A DNA stretch of 64,000 nt from Lysobacteraceae bacterium (GTDB taxonomy: Bacteria; Pseudomonadota; Gammaproteobacteria; Xanthomonadales; Xanthomonadaceae): assembly GCA_026005075.1 (NCBI GenBank), contig BPKJ01000002.1, forward strand, positions 372,001 to 436,000, in the 5' to 3' direction. Positions 1 to 9,055 of this stretch are shown here, piece by piece. The notes beneath the pieces are model-generated. The model had not been told where the DNA came from. It ran no database searches and was given only the letters and a program-made list of their open reading frames with translations. The number at the start of each line of letters is the position of its first letter. Position 1 is the first letter of the stretch. The translations under genes were made by a program, and so were the position numbers.

Positions 1-613
1 GTGCGGGGGCCGGCAGCAGCAGCCAGAGCCGGCACTTGCGGTCGAGGCCGAAGGCGCGCTCGCCCTGGCGCGCAAGGCCGACCGCATGCGCGTCCTGCTG
101 CAGGACCTGCACCCGGATCGGGGCGACGCCGAGAAGCAGAAAGCCCCGTGGCCCTCCGGCCAGCATGCCCGCGCCGAAGGCCATGAGCTGGCTGACGGTG
201 GGGTGGGGCAATCCTTGCGCCTTGCCGATGCGCCAGCGATCCCTCGGCTGTGCTCCGAGGACCTCCACGCCGCGGTCGTTGGTGCCGACCCAGAGGCGTC
301 CGCGGGCGTCGGTGGCGACCGCGTCGATGCTGCTCGCGACCAGGCTGGAGGCATCGTCGGGCCGGTGCCGGAACACCTCGAAGCCATGGCCGTCGAAGCG
401 GGCCAGCCCTTCCTGGGTTCCGATCCAGAGCCGCCCGTCGGCGCTCGGTGCGAGCGCGGTGACGGTCATCTGCGGCAGCCCCTCGTGCAGCCCGAAGCGC
501 TGCAGCCCGTCCCCCGAAGCCGCCGCAGCCCATGGGGGCAGCAGGCAGGCCGCCGCTGCCGCCCCGAGAACCACGGCCAGGTATCCTCCCCGCAGTGGAG
601 CGGCGACAGCCAT
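1..613 (-). CDS. Two-component regulator propeller protein, N-terminal part (cut by window edge)
   Basis: Start of a minus-strand gene that runs off the left edge. From ATG at 613 it encodes a signal peptide (Ala/Leu-rich core ending near AAAAS, about residue 37), then FGLHEGLPQ, which is typical of the first blade of ligand-sensing propellers. Two repeats follow with the motif D-x-x-GRLW-(I/V)-GT (ADGRLWIGTQ, ARGRLWVGTN), the hallmark of two-component regulator propeller repeats. Such periplasmic propellers usually precede a transmembrane segment and a GGDEF, histidine kinase or AraC output domain. The output domain lies outside the window, so the class cannot be told. A TTG a few codons upstream is possible but less likely as start. 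Confidence 0.75.
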   Translation of the reverse strand, partial: MAVAAPLRGGYLAVVLGAAAAACLLPPWAAAASGDGLQRFGLHEGLPQMTVTALAPSADGRLWIGTQEGLARFDGHGFEVFRHRPDDASSLVASSIDAVATDARGRLWVGTNDRGVEVLGAQPRDRWRIGKAQGLPHPTVSQLMAFGAGMLAGGPRGFLLLGVAPIRVQVLQQDAHAVGLARQGERAFGLDRKCRLWLLLPAPA

Positions 614-657
614 GCGGCCATCATGCCGCAAAACCAGCCCCCGGGGCGGCGGGCATG

Positions 658-686
658 CTGGCAGGATGCGGTCTTGCCGCTACACT
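658..686 (+). promoter_or_regulatory. Probable sigma-70 promoter of tRNA-Arg
   Basis: CTGGCA (658-663) as -35, a 17-base spacer and TACACT (681-686) as -10 place transcription start a few bases before the mature tRNA at 697. The same TACACT box at a similar distance precedes the tRNA-Lys gene in this window. Confidence 0.5.
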
Positions 687-696
687 CCCGCTGCCG

Positions 697-773
697 GCGC
701 CGGTAGCTCAGCTGGATAGAGCACCAGGCTTCGAACCTGGTGGTCGGGGGTTCGAGTCCCTCCCGGCGCGCCA
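697..773 (+). tRNA. tRNA-Arg (anticodon UCG)
   Basis: 77-base cloverleaf. The acceptor stem GCGCCGG pairs with CCGGCGC, the D arm contains TAGCTCAGCTGGATAGAGC, the anticodon stem CCAGG/CCTGG encloses loop CTTCGAA with anticodon TCG, and the T arm has GGTTCGAGTCC. The CCA end is encoded at 771-773. It reads CGA and related Arg codons. The gene stands alone between the propeller gene and lgt. Confidence 0.95.
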
Positions 774-810
774 AGGCCCTCGCCGGCCGACCTGGCCCCT
801 GTTGCCGCGC

Positions 811-839
811 TTGGCCCGGTGCTGCGGGGGCCGGATAAT
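811..839 (+). promoter_or_regulatory. Probable promoter of lgt-thyA-folA
   Basis: TTGGCC (811-816), a 17-base spacer and GATAAT (834-839) form a good sigma-70-like promoter in the short gap between the tRNA and lgt. The predicted start near 846 leaves about 48 bases of leader before the GTG at 894. Confidence 0.5.
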
Positions 840-893
840 CACGGGCCCGCTGCCCCGGCGCTGCCGCCGGGGACGCGCTCTGCGAGTGCCTCC

Positions 894-1775
894 GTGTCCC
901 AGCCCTACGTCCACGACATCGACCCCATCGCCCTGCCCCTGCCCTTCTGGCCGCACGGCGTGCACTGGTACGGCCTGATGTACCTGCTCGGCTTTGCCGC
1001 GGCGTGGTGGCTGGGACGGCAGCGGGTGCGGCAGCAGCGTCTGCCCGGGGTGTCAGAGGAGGCTTTCGGCGACCTCCTGTTCTACGGCATGCTCGGGGTG
1101 ATCGTGGGCGGGCGGCTCGGCTACATGCTGTTCTACGCCTTCGACACCCTGCTGGCCGACCCGCTCAGCCTGTTCCGCCTCAAGGATGGCGGGATGAGCT
1201 TCCATGGCGGCCTGCTCGGCGTGCTGGTGGCCCTGGCCTGGTGGTCGCGCAAGCACCGCCTGCACGTGTTCGACACCCTCGACTTCGTCGCGCCGCTGGT
1301 GCCGCCGGGGCTGGGCTTCGGGCGGATCGGCAACTTCATCGGTGGCGAGCTCTGGGGACGGTCCACCGACCTGCCCTGGGCGGTGGTGTTCCCTCGGGCG
1401 CTGCCCGAGCCGCTCCGTCACGCGCCGCCCGAGGTGCTGCGCGAGCTCGCCGCGCAGGGCCGGCTCGACGGTCTTGCACGGCATCCCTCGCAGCTCTACC
1501 AGGCTGCCCTGGAAGGACTGGCGCTGTTCGTCCTGCTGTGGTGGTTCTCGTCGCGGCCGCGGAACCGCTATGCGGTGTCGGGGCTGTTCGCGCTCGGCTA
1601 TGCCGTGTTCCGGATCGCGATCGAGTTCGTGCGCGAGCCCGATGCCCACATCGGCTACCTTGCCTTCGGCTGGCTGACCATGGGGCAGCTGCTCTCGCTG
1701 CCGCTGGCCGCGCTGGGGCTGTTCCTGCTCTGGAGGTCGCGGCACAGCCCCTGCGTGGCGAAAGGGGGCACCTGA
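894..1775 (+). CDS. lgt: Prolipoprotein diacylglyceryl transferase
   Basis: Inner-membrane enzyme that moves a diacylglyceryl group from phosphatidylglycerol to the lipobox cysteine of prelipoproteins, the first step of lipoprotein maturation (Pal in this same window is a client). 293 residues from GTG at 894; the frame is open further upstream, but the family starts with the proline- and glycine-rich segment before [11 protein letters not shown]. The Lgt signature [13 protein letters not shown] is present near the middle, followed by [10 protein letters not shown] and several hydrophobic helices. The stop overlaps the thyA start by one base (TGATG), so the two are probably translated together. 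Confidence 0.95.
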   Translation: MSQPYVHDIDPIALPLPFWPHGVHWYGLMYLLGFAAAWWLGRQRVRQQRLPGVSEEAFGDLLFYGMLGVIVGGRLGYMLFYAFDTLLADPLSLFRLKDGGMSFHGGLLGVLVALAWWSRKHRLHVFDTLDFVAPLVPPGLGFGRIGNFIGGELWGRSTDLPWAVVFPRALPEPLRHAPPEVLRELAAQGRLDGLARHPSQLYQAALEGLALFVLLWWFSSRPRNRYAVSGLFALGYAVFRIAIEFVREPDAHIGYLAFGWLTMGQLLSLPLAALGLFLLWRSRHSPCVAKGGT

Positions 1776-2569
1776 TGCGACCGTATCTGCAGCTGCTCGA
1801 GCATGTCCTCGAGCATGGCACGCGCAAGGCCGACCGCACCGGCACCGGGACACGCTCGGTGTTCGGCTGGCAGATGCGCTTCGACCTCGCCCAGGGCTTT
1901 CCGCTGGTCACCACCAAACGGCTGCACCTGCGCTCGATCATCCACGAGCTGCTGTGGTTCCTCAGCGGCCAGACCAACGTCGCCTACCTGCGCGAGAACG
2001 GGGTCACGATCTGGGACGAATGGGCCGATGCGGACGGCGAACTGGGGCCGGTGTACGGCGCGCAGTGGCGCAGCTGGCGCGGTGCCGACGGCCGTACCCA
2101 CGACCAGATCCGCAGCGTGGTCGAGGAGATCCGCCGCAACCCCGATTCGCGGAGGCTGGTGGTGTCGGCATGGAACGTCGGCGAACTCGACCGCATGGCG
2201 CTTCCGCCCTGCCACGCCCTGTTCCAGTTCTACGTGGCCAACGGGCGGCTGAGTTGCCAGCTCTACCAGCGCTCCGCGGACCTCTTCCTTGGCGTGCCCT
2301 TCAACATCGCCAGCTATGCCCTGCTGACCCACATGGTGGCCCAGGTCTGCGAGCTCGAAGCCGGAACCTTCATCCACACCCTGGGGGACGCGCACCTGTA
2401 CGAAAACCACGTCGAGCAGGCACGCCTGCAGCTGCAGCGCGAGCCTCGGCCGCTGCCGCGGCTGTGGCTGAATCCCGAGGTGCGCGACCTGTTCGCGTTC
2501 CGCTTCGAGGACATCCGCATCGACGGCTACGACCCGCATCCTGCGATCAAGGCCGAGGTGGCCGTGTGA
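1775..2569 (+). CDS. thyA: Thymidylate synthase
   Basis: Converts dUMP and methylene-tetrahydrofolate to dTMP and dihydrofolate. 264 residues, the same length as the E. coli enzyme, with the catalytic Cys146 in [11 protein letters not shown] and the substrate-binding segment [13 protein letters not shown]. The product dihydrofolate is recycled by FolA, encoded immediately downstream with a 4-base overlap. The lgt-thyA pair is a conserved gammaproteobacterial arrangement. Confidence 0.97.
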   Translation: MRPYLQLLEHVLEHGTRKADRTGTGTRSVFGWQMRFDLAQGFPLVTTKRLHLRSIIHELLWFLSGQTNVAYLRENGVTIWDEWADADGELGPVYGAQWRSWRGADGRTHDQIRSVVEEIRRNPDSRRLVVSAWNVGELDRMALPPCHALFQFYVANGRLSCQLYQRSADLFLGVPFNIASYALLTHMVAQVCELEAGTFIHTLGDAHLYENHVEQARLQLQREPRPLPRLWLNPEVRDLFAFRFEDIRIDGYDPHPAIKAEVAV

Positions 2570-3087
2570 GGCCACGTCTGGCGATCATCGCCGCGTTCGA
2601 CCGCCATCGCGCGATCGGGCGGGGCAATGCCTTGCCGTGGCACTTGCCGGACGATCTGCGCCGCTTCCGGCGCCTGACCATGGGGGCACCGGTGCTGATG
2701 GGGCGGCGTACGGCGGAGTCGCTGGGGCGGGCGCTGCCCGGGCGGCGCAATCTCGTGCTGAGCAGGCGCGGGGCCTGCCCGTTTGCCGGGATGGAAGGGG
2801 TGGGCGCGCTGGAGCAGGCGCTGGAGCGGTGCGCCGACGCCGAGCGCCTGTGGGTGATCGGCGGTGGCGAGGTGTACGCGCAATGCCTGCCGCAGGCGGA
2901 GGAGATGTACCTCACCCTCGTCGCCACCGAGGTCGCCGACGCCGATGCGTACTTCCCGGCCTTCGATGCCGCCGAATGGGAGGTGCGCGCGCGCGAGCCG
3001 CATCCTGCCGACGCCCGCCACGCCCATGCCTTCGAGCATCTCGACCTGGTGCGCCGGAGCGTCGCCGAAAGGGCAGGAGGGGGCTGA
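2566..3087 (+). CDS. folA: Dihydrofolate reductase
   Basis: Reduces dihydrofolate to tetrahydrofolate with NADPH. 173 residues from GTG at 2566, overlapping the thyA stop in a GTGA junction. Family motifs are in order: [16 protein letters not shown] (substrate site with the acidic Asp), [10 protein letters not shown], and [14 protein letters not shown] (NADPH-binding GG). It closes the lgt-thyA-folA transcript and converges on apaH, whose stop lies 20 bases away. Confidence 0.96.
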   Translation: MRPRLAIIAAFDRHRAIGRGNALPWHLPDDLRRFRRLTMGAPVLMGRRTAESLGRALPGRRNLVLSRRGACPFAGMEGVGALEQALERCADAERLWVIGGGEVYAQCLPQAEEMYLTLVATEVADADAYFPAFDAAEWEVRAREPHPADARHAHAFEHLDLVRRSVAERAGGG

Positions 3088-3107
3088 AGCCGGCCGCGCC
3101 CGGCCGC

Positions 3108-3941
3108 TCAGCCTTCGGTCCTGCGGCCCGGTACCTGCACGATCACCGGCAGTTCGCCTTCCGGCACCAGCTGCATGGCGGTCAGCGGACCGCCCCAGAC
3201 GCAGCCGGTGTCGATGCCGTGGAAGCCGTGACCGATGAACAGGCCCAGCGTCGACCAGTGGCCGAACACCACCCGCGTGCCGACCGCACGCCGTCCGGGG
3301 ACCTCGTACCAGGGGTAGAGCCCGGCCTGCTGGCTTCCCGGCGCTCCCTTGGCACCGAAATCGATCCGCCCCTGGGGGCTGCAGTAGCGCATGCGCGTGA
3401 AGACGTTGATGATCGCCCGCCAGCGCTCGAGCCCGGTCAGCCGGGGCGACCACTGCGGGCGGTCGCCGTACATCACCTTGAGCAGCCGGCTGCGGTTGCG
3501 GCCCTGGAGCACCTGTTCGACCTCCGCGGCGCGGGCTGCCGCCGCGCTGGCCGTCCATTTCGGGTGCAGGCCGGCGTGAACCATGGCCCAGCCCCGCTCC
3601 GGGTCGTGGTGGAACAGGCGCCGCCCGCGCAGCCAGCCGAGCAGCACCTCGCGGTCCTCGGCGAACAGGATCCGTTGCAGGTCGGGGTTGACCCGACGCT
3701 GTTCCGACTCCTGGCGCTCGGCGATCGCGAGCAGCGACAGGTCGTGGTTGCCGAGGACCACGTCCGCACAGGCATCCAGGGCATGGACCAGGCGCAGGGT
3801 CTCGAGCGACTGTCCGCCGCGGTTGACCAGGTCGCCACAGAACCACAGCCGGTCCTGCGCGGGGTCGAAGCGGATCGCCTCCAGCAGGCGCTGGAGGGCG
3901 TCGTGACAGCCCTGCAGATCGCCGATCGCCCAGATCGCCAC
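3108..3941 (-). CDS. apaH: Symmetrical diadenosine tetraphosphatase
   Basis: Hydrolyses Ap4A to two ADP. 277 residues from GTG at 3941. The calcineurin-type phosphoesterase motifs appear in order: GDLQGC, GDLVNRGG, GNHD and MVHAG, with GHWSTLG and GIDTGCVWGG near the C-terminus as in bacterial ApaH. Last gene of rsmA-apaG-apaH, starting one base after the apaG stop codon. Confidence 0.96.
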   Translation of the reverse strand: MAIWAIGDLQGCHDALQRLLEAIRFDPAQDRLWFCGDLVNRGGQSLETLRLVHALDACADVVLGNHDLSLLAIAERQESEQRRVNPDLQRILFAEDREVLLGWLRGRRLFHHDPERGWAMVHAGLHPKWTASAAAARAAEVEQVLQGRNRSRLLKVMYGDRPQWSPRLTGLERWRAIINVFTRMRYCSPQGRIDFGAKGAPGSQQAGLYPWYEVPGRRAVGTRVVFGHWSTLGLFIGHGFHGIDTGCVWGGPLTAMQLVPEGELPVIVQVPGRRTEG

Positions 3942-3942
3942 G

Positions 3943-4323
3943 TCAGTTCAGGACCCGTGGCACACAGAGCGTGAAGGGGGCGATCGGCGCCTCGAAGCGC
4001 GTGCCGTCGCTGGCATGCAGGGTGTAACTGCCCTGCATGCTGCCGAGGGCGGTGCGCAGGACGGCCCCGGAGCGGTACTCGAACACCTCGCCCGGCTCGA
4101 GCAGCGGCTGCTGGCCGACCACGCCCTCGCCGTGCACCTCCTCGATCCGGCCGTCGGCGTCGGTGACGATCCAGTGGCGCGCCATCAGGCGGGCGGCGAG
4201 CGCGCCCTCGTTGCGCAGGCGGATGGTGTAGGCGAACACGTACCTCGGCGCCTCGGGGTCGGAGTGTTCGGGGAGGTAGCGGCTCTGGGCCGAAACGGCC
4301 ACGCGGTAGCGGTCGGAATCCAT
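3943..4323 (-). CDS. apaG: ApaG protein
   Basis: 126 residues from ATG at 4323; the open frame extends upstream into rsmA but the family starts near here. The ApaG/DUF525 beta-sandwich is recognisable by YLPEHSDPEAPRYVFAYTI, LMARHWIVTDADG, EVHGEGVVGQQP and the GSMQGSYTL segment near the end. The biochemical role of ApaG is not settled; its fixed place between rsmA and apaH is conserved in gammaproteobacteria. Confidence 0.95.
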   Translation of the reverse strand: MDSDRYRVAVSAQSRYLPEHSDPEAPRYVFAYTIRLRNEGALAARLMARHWIVTDADGRIEEVHGEGVVGQQPLLEPGEVFEYRSGAVLRTALGSMQGSYTLHASDGTRFEAPIAPFTLCVPRVLN

Positions 4324-4327
4324 CGGC

Positions 4328-5137
4328 CTATTGTACGGAAGCGGCTGGCGGCGTTTCCGCGAGGGCATTGGCAAGCCGCACGAAATCCCGCACCGCGAGG
4401 CGCTCGGCGCGCCATCCGGGGTCGATGCCAAGGCCCTCGAGCAGCGCCGGCGGCGCCGTCCCGGCGAGCGCATTGCGCAGGGTCTTGCGGCGCTGGGCAA
4501 AGGCCGCCTTGACCACGCGCTCGAGCACGGCCGGGTTGCGGACCGCGACCTCGTGGACCGGGCGGGGCACCAGCCTGACCACTGCGGAGTCGACCCGGGG
4601 CGGCGGGCGGAAGGCGGACGGGGGCACCACGAACAGCGGCTCGACGTGGCAATGCACCTGCAGCATCACCGAGAGCCGGCCGTATTCCTTGCTCCCCGGG
4701 GCCGCACCCATCCGCTGCACGACCTCCTTCTGCAGCATGAAGTGCATGTCGCGGATCACGCGCAGGTGGCCCAGGGCATGGAAGAGGATCGGCGAGGAGA
4801 TGTTGTAGGGCAGGTTGCCGACCAGCCGGATCGGCCCCTCGCCGGCCAGGGCGGCAAGATCGACGGCGAGCACGTCGGCGTGGACGAGCTCGAGTTCGCC
4901 GCGGCCGCGGGCGGCCTCGCGCAGCGGCTGGATCAGGTCGCGGTCGAACTCGATCACCGTCAGTCGGCGGTGGCGTTCCAGCAGCGGGAAGGTGAGCGCG
5001 CCGGCCCCCGGTCCGATCTCGACCAGACGGTCGCCCGGCTGCGGGTCGATCGCGGCGAGGATGCGGCCGACCACGGCGGGGTCGGTCAGGAAGTGCTGGC
5101 CAAGAGCCTTCTTGGTCCGATGGGTCGAGAGCGGCAT
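4328..5137 (-). CDS. rsmA: 16S rRNA dimethyltransferase (A1518/A1519)
   Basis: KsgA/RsmA methylates two adjacent adenines near the 3' end of 16S rRNA late in small-subunit assembly. 269 residues from ATG at 5137. It has KKALGQHFLTD at the N-terminus, the SAM-binding EIGPGAGALT, and the catalytic NLPYN motif of adenine dimethyltransferases, then the RRKTLRNAL element of the C-terminal domain. First gene of the rsmA-apaG-apaH operon; the pdxA and surA genes that precede rsmA in E. coli are absent here and an unrelated divergent gene takes their place. Confidence 0.96.
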   Translation of the reverse strand: MPLSTHRTKKALGQHFLTDPAVVGRILAAIDPQPGDRLVEIGPGAGALTFPLLERHRRLTVIEFDRDLIQPLREAARGRGELELVHADVLAVDLAALAGEGPIRLVGNLPYNISSPILFHALGHLRVIRDMHFMLQKEVVQRMGAAPGSKEYGRLSVMLQVHCHVEPLFVVPPSAFRPPPRVDSAVVRLVPRPVHEVAVRNPAVLERVVKAAFAQRRKTLRNALAGTAPPALLEGLGIDPGWRAERLAVRDFVRLANALAETPPAASVQ

Positions 5138-5263
5138 GCGGCGGTCGGCAGGTCCGGGGGCGGCAAGCCTAGCACCCGTGCGGCCCGCGTCCACCCTGCC
5201 GGGGTGGCGCGATTCAGCTCGTGCGCGGCAACCTAGGCGCCGGTCCTTGGTTCGGGAGTGCGG

Positions 5264-6487
5264 ATGATGAGGCGGATCCTTGCGTGGCTGCTCGCCGGTG
5301 TGGCCTGCGCGGCCCACGCCGGGGTGCCGAGCTACAGGGTCGACTACCGGATCGGCTTCGACCCGAAGCGCGGCGAGGCACTCGTGGCGATGACGGTGAC
5401 CCCGGGCGACGGCCGGCTGGCGCGTCTGCGCTTCACCATCGACAGCGAGCGGCACCGCGAGCTGAAGGCGGACGGCAGGCTGACCCGCAAGGGCGCCCAC
5501 TACACCTGGCGGCCGCCCGCGGACGGGCCGGGCACCCTGCGCTTTCGCTACAAGGTCGATCGCGAGCGCGGCAGCGGCGGCTTCGACGCGCGGATGACCG
5601 AAGACTGGGCGATCCTGCGCGCAGACCGGCTCATCCCGCCGGCCTCCACCGTCGCGCCGGACGGTGCGGTGGCGAAGGCGCGGCTGCGCTTCGACCTCCC
5701 CCCGGGCTGGACCAACCGCGAGATCGGCTATGCCTTCAGCCCCTCGCTGGACGTGTTCCTGATCGAGAACCCGGGCCGCCGCTTCCAGCAGCCGCTGGGC
5801 TGGATCATCGCCGGCAGCGTGGGCACGCGCCGCGACCTGATCGATGGCATGGAGGTGGTGGTCGCCGCCCCCAAGGGCGATGCCCTGCGCCGCAACGACG
5901 TGCTGGCGATGCTGAACACCGCGGTGCCGGTGGCGCGGGAAATCTTCGGCCGGCTGCCGCCCAAGCTGCTGGTGGTCGGGGCCGGCGATCCGATGTGGCG
6001 CGGCGGATTGTCGGCGCCGAACTCGCTGTTCCTGCATGCGGACCGGCCGATGATCTCGGAGAACGGCACCAGCGCGCTGCTCCATGAGCTGGTGCACGTG
6101 GTCACGCGGATCCGCGGCGCCCGGGGCGAGGACTGGATCGCCGAGGGCTTTGCCGAGTTCTACTCGATCCGGCTGGCGCGGCGCGCGGGGCTGATCAGCG
6201 AGGCGAGGGCGGAGAAGGCGCTGGCGTGGATGCGCGAGCACGGCAAGGACGTGCGCCGTCTGGCCGCGCGCAGCTCGTCCGGCGAGCGCACCGCGCGGGC
6301 GGTCGCCCTGCTCGCCGATCTCGACGCCGAGATCCGCCACGGCACCGGCGGCAGGCATGACCTCGACGAGGTCGCCCGGCGGCTGGTCGGGCGCGGCCGC
6401 ATCTCGCTGGCCGAGCTCGAGGAGGCGGTGACGGCGGTCCTCGGGCGCCCCTCCAGGGTGCTGCAGGCGGACGTACTCGCGGTCTAA
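5264..6487 (+). CDS. Predicted secreted gluzincin-type zinc metallopeptidase
   Basis: 407 residues from ATG at 5264, preceded by GGGAG at 5254-5258; an in-frame GTG at 5258 is less likely. The N-terminus is a signal peptide ending near AAHAG. A beta-rich N-terminal half is followed by HELVH, then WIAEGFAEFY 13 residues later. The two His, the catalytic Glu and the downstream Glu of the AEG segment fit the M1/M61 clan (HExxH plus a distal Glu). I see no M61 PDZ domain. Substrate unknown; the signal peptide suggests a periplasmic protein. It diverges from rsmA and converges on the M28 peptidase gene 8 bases away. Confidence 0.75.
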   Translation: MMRRILAWLLAGVACAAHAGVPSYRVDYRIGFDPKRGEALVAMTVTPGDGRLARLRFTIDSERHRELKADGRLTRKGAHYTWRPPADGPGTLRFRYKVDRERGSGGFDARMTEDWAILRADRLIPPASTVAPDGAVAKARLRFDLPPGWTNREIGYAFSPSLDVFLIENPGRRFQQPLGWIIAGSVGTRRDLIDGMEVVVAAPKGDALRRNDVLAMLNTAVPVAREIFGRLPPKLLVVGAGDPMWRGGLSAPNSLFLHADRPMISENGTSALLHELVHVVTRIRGARGEDWIAEGFAEFYSIRLARRAGLISEARAEKALAWMREHGKDVRRLAARSSSGERTARAVALLADLDAEIRHGTGGRHDLDEVARRLVGRGRISLAELEEAVTAVLGRPSRVLQADVLAV

Positions 6488-6495
6488 ACCCGGTT

Positions 6496-7881
6496 TCAGC
6501 GCCGCGGGGGCGCGGGCGGCGCGGGGCGCAGCTCGAGCTCGCCGTCGGCGATCAGCCAGGCGAGTGCCGCGTAGGCCGCCACCTGCTGATCGATGGCCGC
6601 CGGGTCGATCTTGTCGAGGGTGTCGTCGGCGGTGTGGTGGTAGTCGAAGTAGTCGGTGCCGTCCTGGCGCAGGGCGCCCCAGGGCACGCCCGCCTGCTGC
6701 AGCGGCAGGATGTCGGGGCCGGGGCCTCCCGGACTGCGGTCGATCTCGATTCCCAGCGGGGCCAGCACCGCCAGCCAGGGCTGCAGGCTGTCCCATGCGG
6801 CGTCGGCGATCCCGGCGCGGAACGCATGAATCCTGCCTGCGCCGAAGTCGCTCTCGATGGCGAAGACGTGCCCCGGCAGCAGGTCGGCGTTGTCGTGCGC
6901 GTAGGCCTTGGCGCCCAGCAGGCCGACCTCCTCGGCGGCGAAGGCCACCACGCGGATGCTGCGCTGCGGCCGGGTGTCGAGGGCGGCGATGGCCGCCCCG
7001 GCCGCGAAGGTGATGCCGATGCCCGCCCCGTCGTCGACCGCACCGGTGCCGAGGTCCCAGGAATCGAGGTGGGCGCCGAGGAGCACGATGCCCGCCTGCG
7101 GGCGGGTGCCGGTGATCTCGCCGATCACGTTCCAGCTCTCCGCCTCGCCCTCGAAGCCGACGTCGAGGTCGAGTTCCACCTCGACCGGACCGCGCCGCAG
7201 CAGACGGGCGAGCTGGTCCGCATCCGGGTTGGAAAGCGCGGCGGCGGGAATGTCGCGGCCGTCCTCGGCGCGGTAGGTGTTGCCGGTGTGCGGGAAGCGA
7301 TGGCTGTCGGTGCCGGCCGAGCGCATCAGGAAGGCCCGCGCGCCGCGGGCAGCGGCCTCGCGCGGCCCCTGGGCGCGGCCCTCGGCAGCGCGGCCGTACC
7401 CGGCGCCGTCCCGGTGCCGTTCCATGCGCTGGTCGAGAAAGACGATGCGGCCGGCGAGCCGGTCGTCGTCGATCGCACGCAGTGCCTCGAGATCCGGCAG
7501 CCTGACCACCTCGGCGCGCAAGGCGCCGCCGGTGCCGACGCTGTGGCCCAGTGCGGTGACCATGAGCGGCTGCCCGTGCGCGCCCACGATCCGTGCCCGT
7601 TCATGGCGGCGCACCCAGCGCGGGATGCGCACCGGCTCCTTCCAGACCCGGTCGTAGCCCAGCCGACGCAGGGTGGCCTCGGCCCAGGCCACGGCACGCG
7701 CATCGGCCTCGCTGCCGGCCAGACGCGGACCGACCTCGGTGGTCAGGGACTCGATCAGCGCATGGCCCTGACTGCCCGCCAGCGCCTCGTCACGCAGGCG
7801 CTCGGCGATCGGGATCCTCGGTCCGGCGAGGGCGGCGCTCGCTCCGAGCAGGGTGAGCAGGACGGTCAGGCCGGCACGCAT
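6496..7881 (-). CDS. M28 family zinc aminopeptidase, exported
   Basis: 461 residues from ATG at 7881, with GGAG 8 bases upstream. The signal peptide ends near AALAG. The M28 zinc ligands appear in order: GAHLDSWD, GAVDDGAG, AEEVGLLGA, ESDFG and the final DYFDYHHTADD with the last His. A PA-like insertion (about residues 125-230) lies between the N-terminal segment and the catalytic core, as in plasma glutamate carboxypeptidase-like proteins. Likely acts on peptides in the periplasm or outside the cell. Confidence 0.92.
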   Translation of the reverse strand: MRAGLTVLLTLLGASAALAGPRIPIAERLRDEALAGSQGHALIESLTTEVGPRLAGSEADARAVAWAEATLRRLGYDRVWKEPVRIPRWVRRHERARIVGAHGQPLMVTALGHSVGTGGALRAEVVRLPDLEALRAIDDDRLAGRIVFLDQRMERHRDGAGYGRAAEGRAQGPREAAARGARAFLMRSAGTDSHRFPHTGNTYRAEDGRDIPAAALSNPDADQLARLLRRGPVEVELDLDVGFEGEAESWNVIGEITGTRPQAGIVLLGAHLDSWDLGTGAVDDGAGIGITFAAGAAIAALDTRPQRSIRVVAFAAEEVGLLGAKAYAHDNADLLPGHVFAIESDFGAGRIHAFRAGIADAAWDSLQPWLAVLAPLGIEIDRSPGGPGPDILPLQQAGVPWGALRQDGTDYFDYHHTADDTLDKIDPAAIDQQVAAYAALAWLIADGELELRPAPPAPPRR

Positions 7882-7966
7882 GGAAAGGGCTCCGTGTGGA
7901 TGGGGAGTCGCAGCTTGCACGCCCCGACGCGGTCGCGGAAGGCCCTTGCGACCGGTCGAGGCGGGC

Positions 7967-8932
7967 TCAGGCCGGACGGTGGGCGAAGCGGCTGCCGCTG
8001 CCGGCCGCGGCACGCCGCAGTCGGTCTCGCGGTGCCTCCCAGTCGGCGCCCTCGGGCAGTTGCTCGACCCGGATCTCGCAGCCGTCCTCGCCATCCAGTG
8101 CGCGCAGTGCGGCGTAGAGGCCATGGGCGTAGGCGCGCGGCTCGGCCGGCAGGGCGAGGCCCGCGCAGCCGGCCGGCAGCGTATCCAGCGCCAGCACCCG
8201 GGCCGGCCCCCCGGCCAAGAGTTCGGCCCTGGGCACGATCCGGAGGGGCGCGCTCGGCGCGTAGTGCTTGTCCAGACTGCCCGCCACCCGCGGGGCCGGT
8301 CCATCGTCGGCTTCCGCGAGCGGGCCGATCACAGCCTCGATGGCCTGGCGCCCGATCATGCCCGGCCTGAGGATGCGCGGGCGCGGGCCGCTGAGGTCGA
8401 CGATGGTGCTCTCGATGCCCACCGGGCAGTCGCCACCGTCCAGCACCACCGGCACGTCGGCGCCGAACTCGGCGCGCACGTGCGCCGCACAGGTCGGGCT
8501 GATGCGGCCAAAACGGTTGGCCGAGGGGGCGGCCAGCGGCCCGCCGAAGGCCTCGAGCACCTGCTGCGCCACCGGGTGGGCCGGCATCCGCAGCCCGACC
8601 GTGTCCTGCCCGCCGGTGACGACGTCGGGCACCCATGCCGCCCGGCGCAGGATCAGGGTCAGCGGCCCCGGCCAGAAGGCGCGCGCCAGCGCCCGCGCAT
8701 GATCCGGCACCTCGGGCGTGTAGTCGGCCAGCCGCGCCTTGCGCGGGACATGGACGATCAGCGGATGGCTGGCGGGACGCCGCTTGAGCGCGAAGATGCG
8801 TGCCACCGCCAGCGGGTTGCGTGCATCGGCGGCGAGGCCGTAGACGGTCTCGGTGGGCAGGCCGATGCACTCGCCGCGGCGCAGGGCATCCACGGCCGCG
8901 AGCAGGCTCACCGGGGCGGGCGTTGGTTCCAT
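7967..8932 (-). CDS. tsaC: L-threonylcarbamoyladenylate synthase (two-domain Sua5 type)
   Basis: Makes threonylcarbamoyl-AMP for the t6A37 modification of ANN-decoding tRNAs. 321 residues: a YrdC domain with PTETVYGLA, KRRPASHPLIVH and the APSANRFGRISPT loop (residues 1-200), then a linker and a C-terminal Sua5 domain (HYAPSAPL). This is the long form, not the roughly 190-residue TsaC of E. coli. It starts only a few dozen bases from the gap promoter on the other strand. Confidence 0.93.
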   Translation of the reverse strand: MEPTPAPVSLLAAVDALRRGECIGLPTETVYGLAADARNPLAVARIFALKRRPASHPLIVHVPRKARLADYTPEVPDHARALARAFWPGPLTLILRRAAWVPDVVTGGQDTVGLRMPAHPVAQQVLEAFGGPLAAPSANRFGRISPTCAAHVRAEFGADVPVVLDGGDCPVGIESTIVDLSGPRPRILRPGMIGRQAIEAVIGPLAEADDGPAPRVAGSLDKHYAPSAPLRIVPRAELLAGGPARVLALDTLPAGCAGLALPAEPRAYAHGLYAALRALDGEDGCEIRVEQLPEGADWEAPRDRLRRAAAGSGSRFAHRPA

Positions 8933-8975
8933 GGCCGCGCATGGTAGCCAAAAGCCGCCTCGGCCGGGCGCTTGC

Positions 8976-8981
8976 TACAAT
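8976..8981 (+). promoter_or_regulatory. -10 element of the gap promoter (tentative)
   Basis: TACAAT lies in the 123-base gap between the divergent tsaC and gap starts, about 75 bases before the gap ATG. No convincing -35 is visible at 16-18 bases upstream, so only the -10 is called. Confidence 0.35.
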
Positions 8982-9055
8982 GCGCGGCCTGCGGTCGCCG
9001 CCGCCGCGCGCGACCGCCTCTGCGCATCCCTTCCAGCCCGAGGAGTCCACTGTCC

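Noticed and set aside
2637-3974. Open plus-strand frame of about 445 codons across folA and apaH
   Set aside because: Runs through two oppositely oriented conserved genes; not a real gene.
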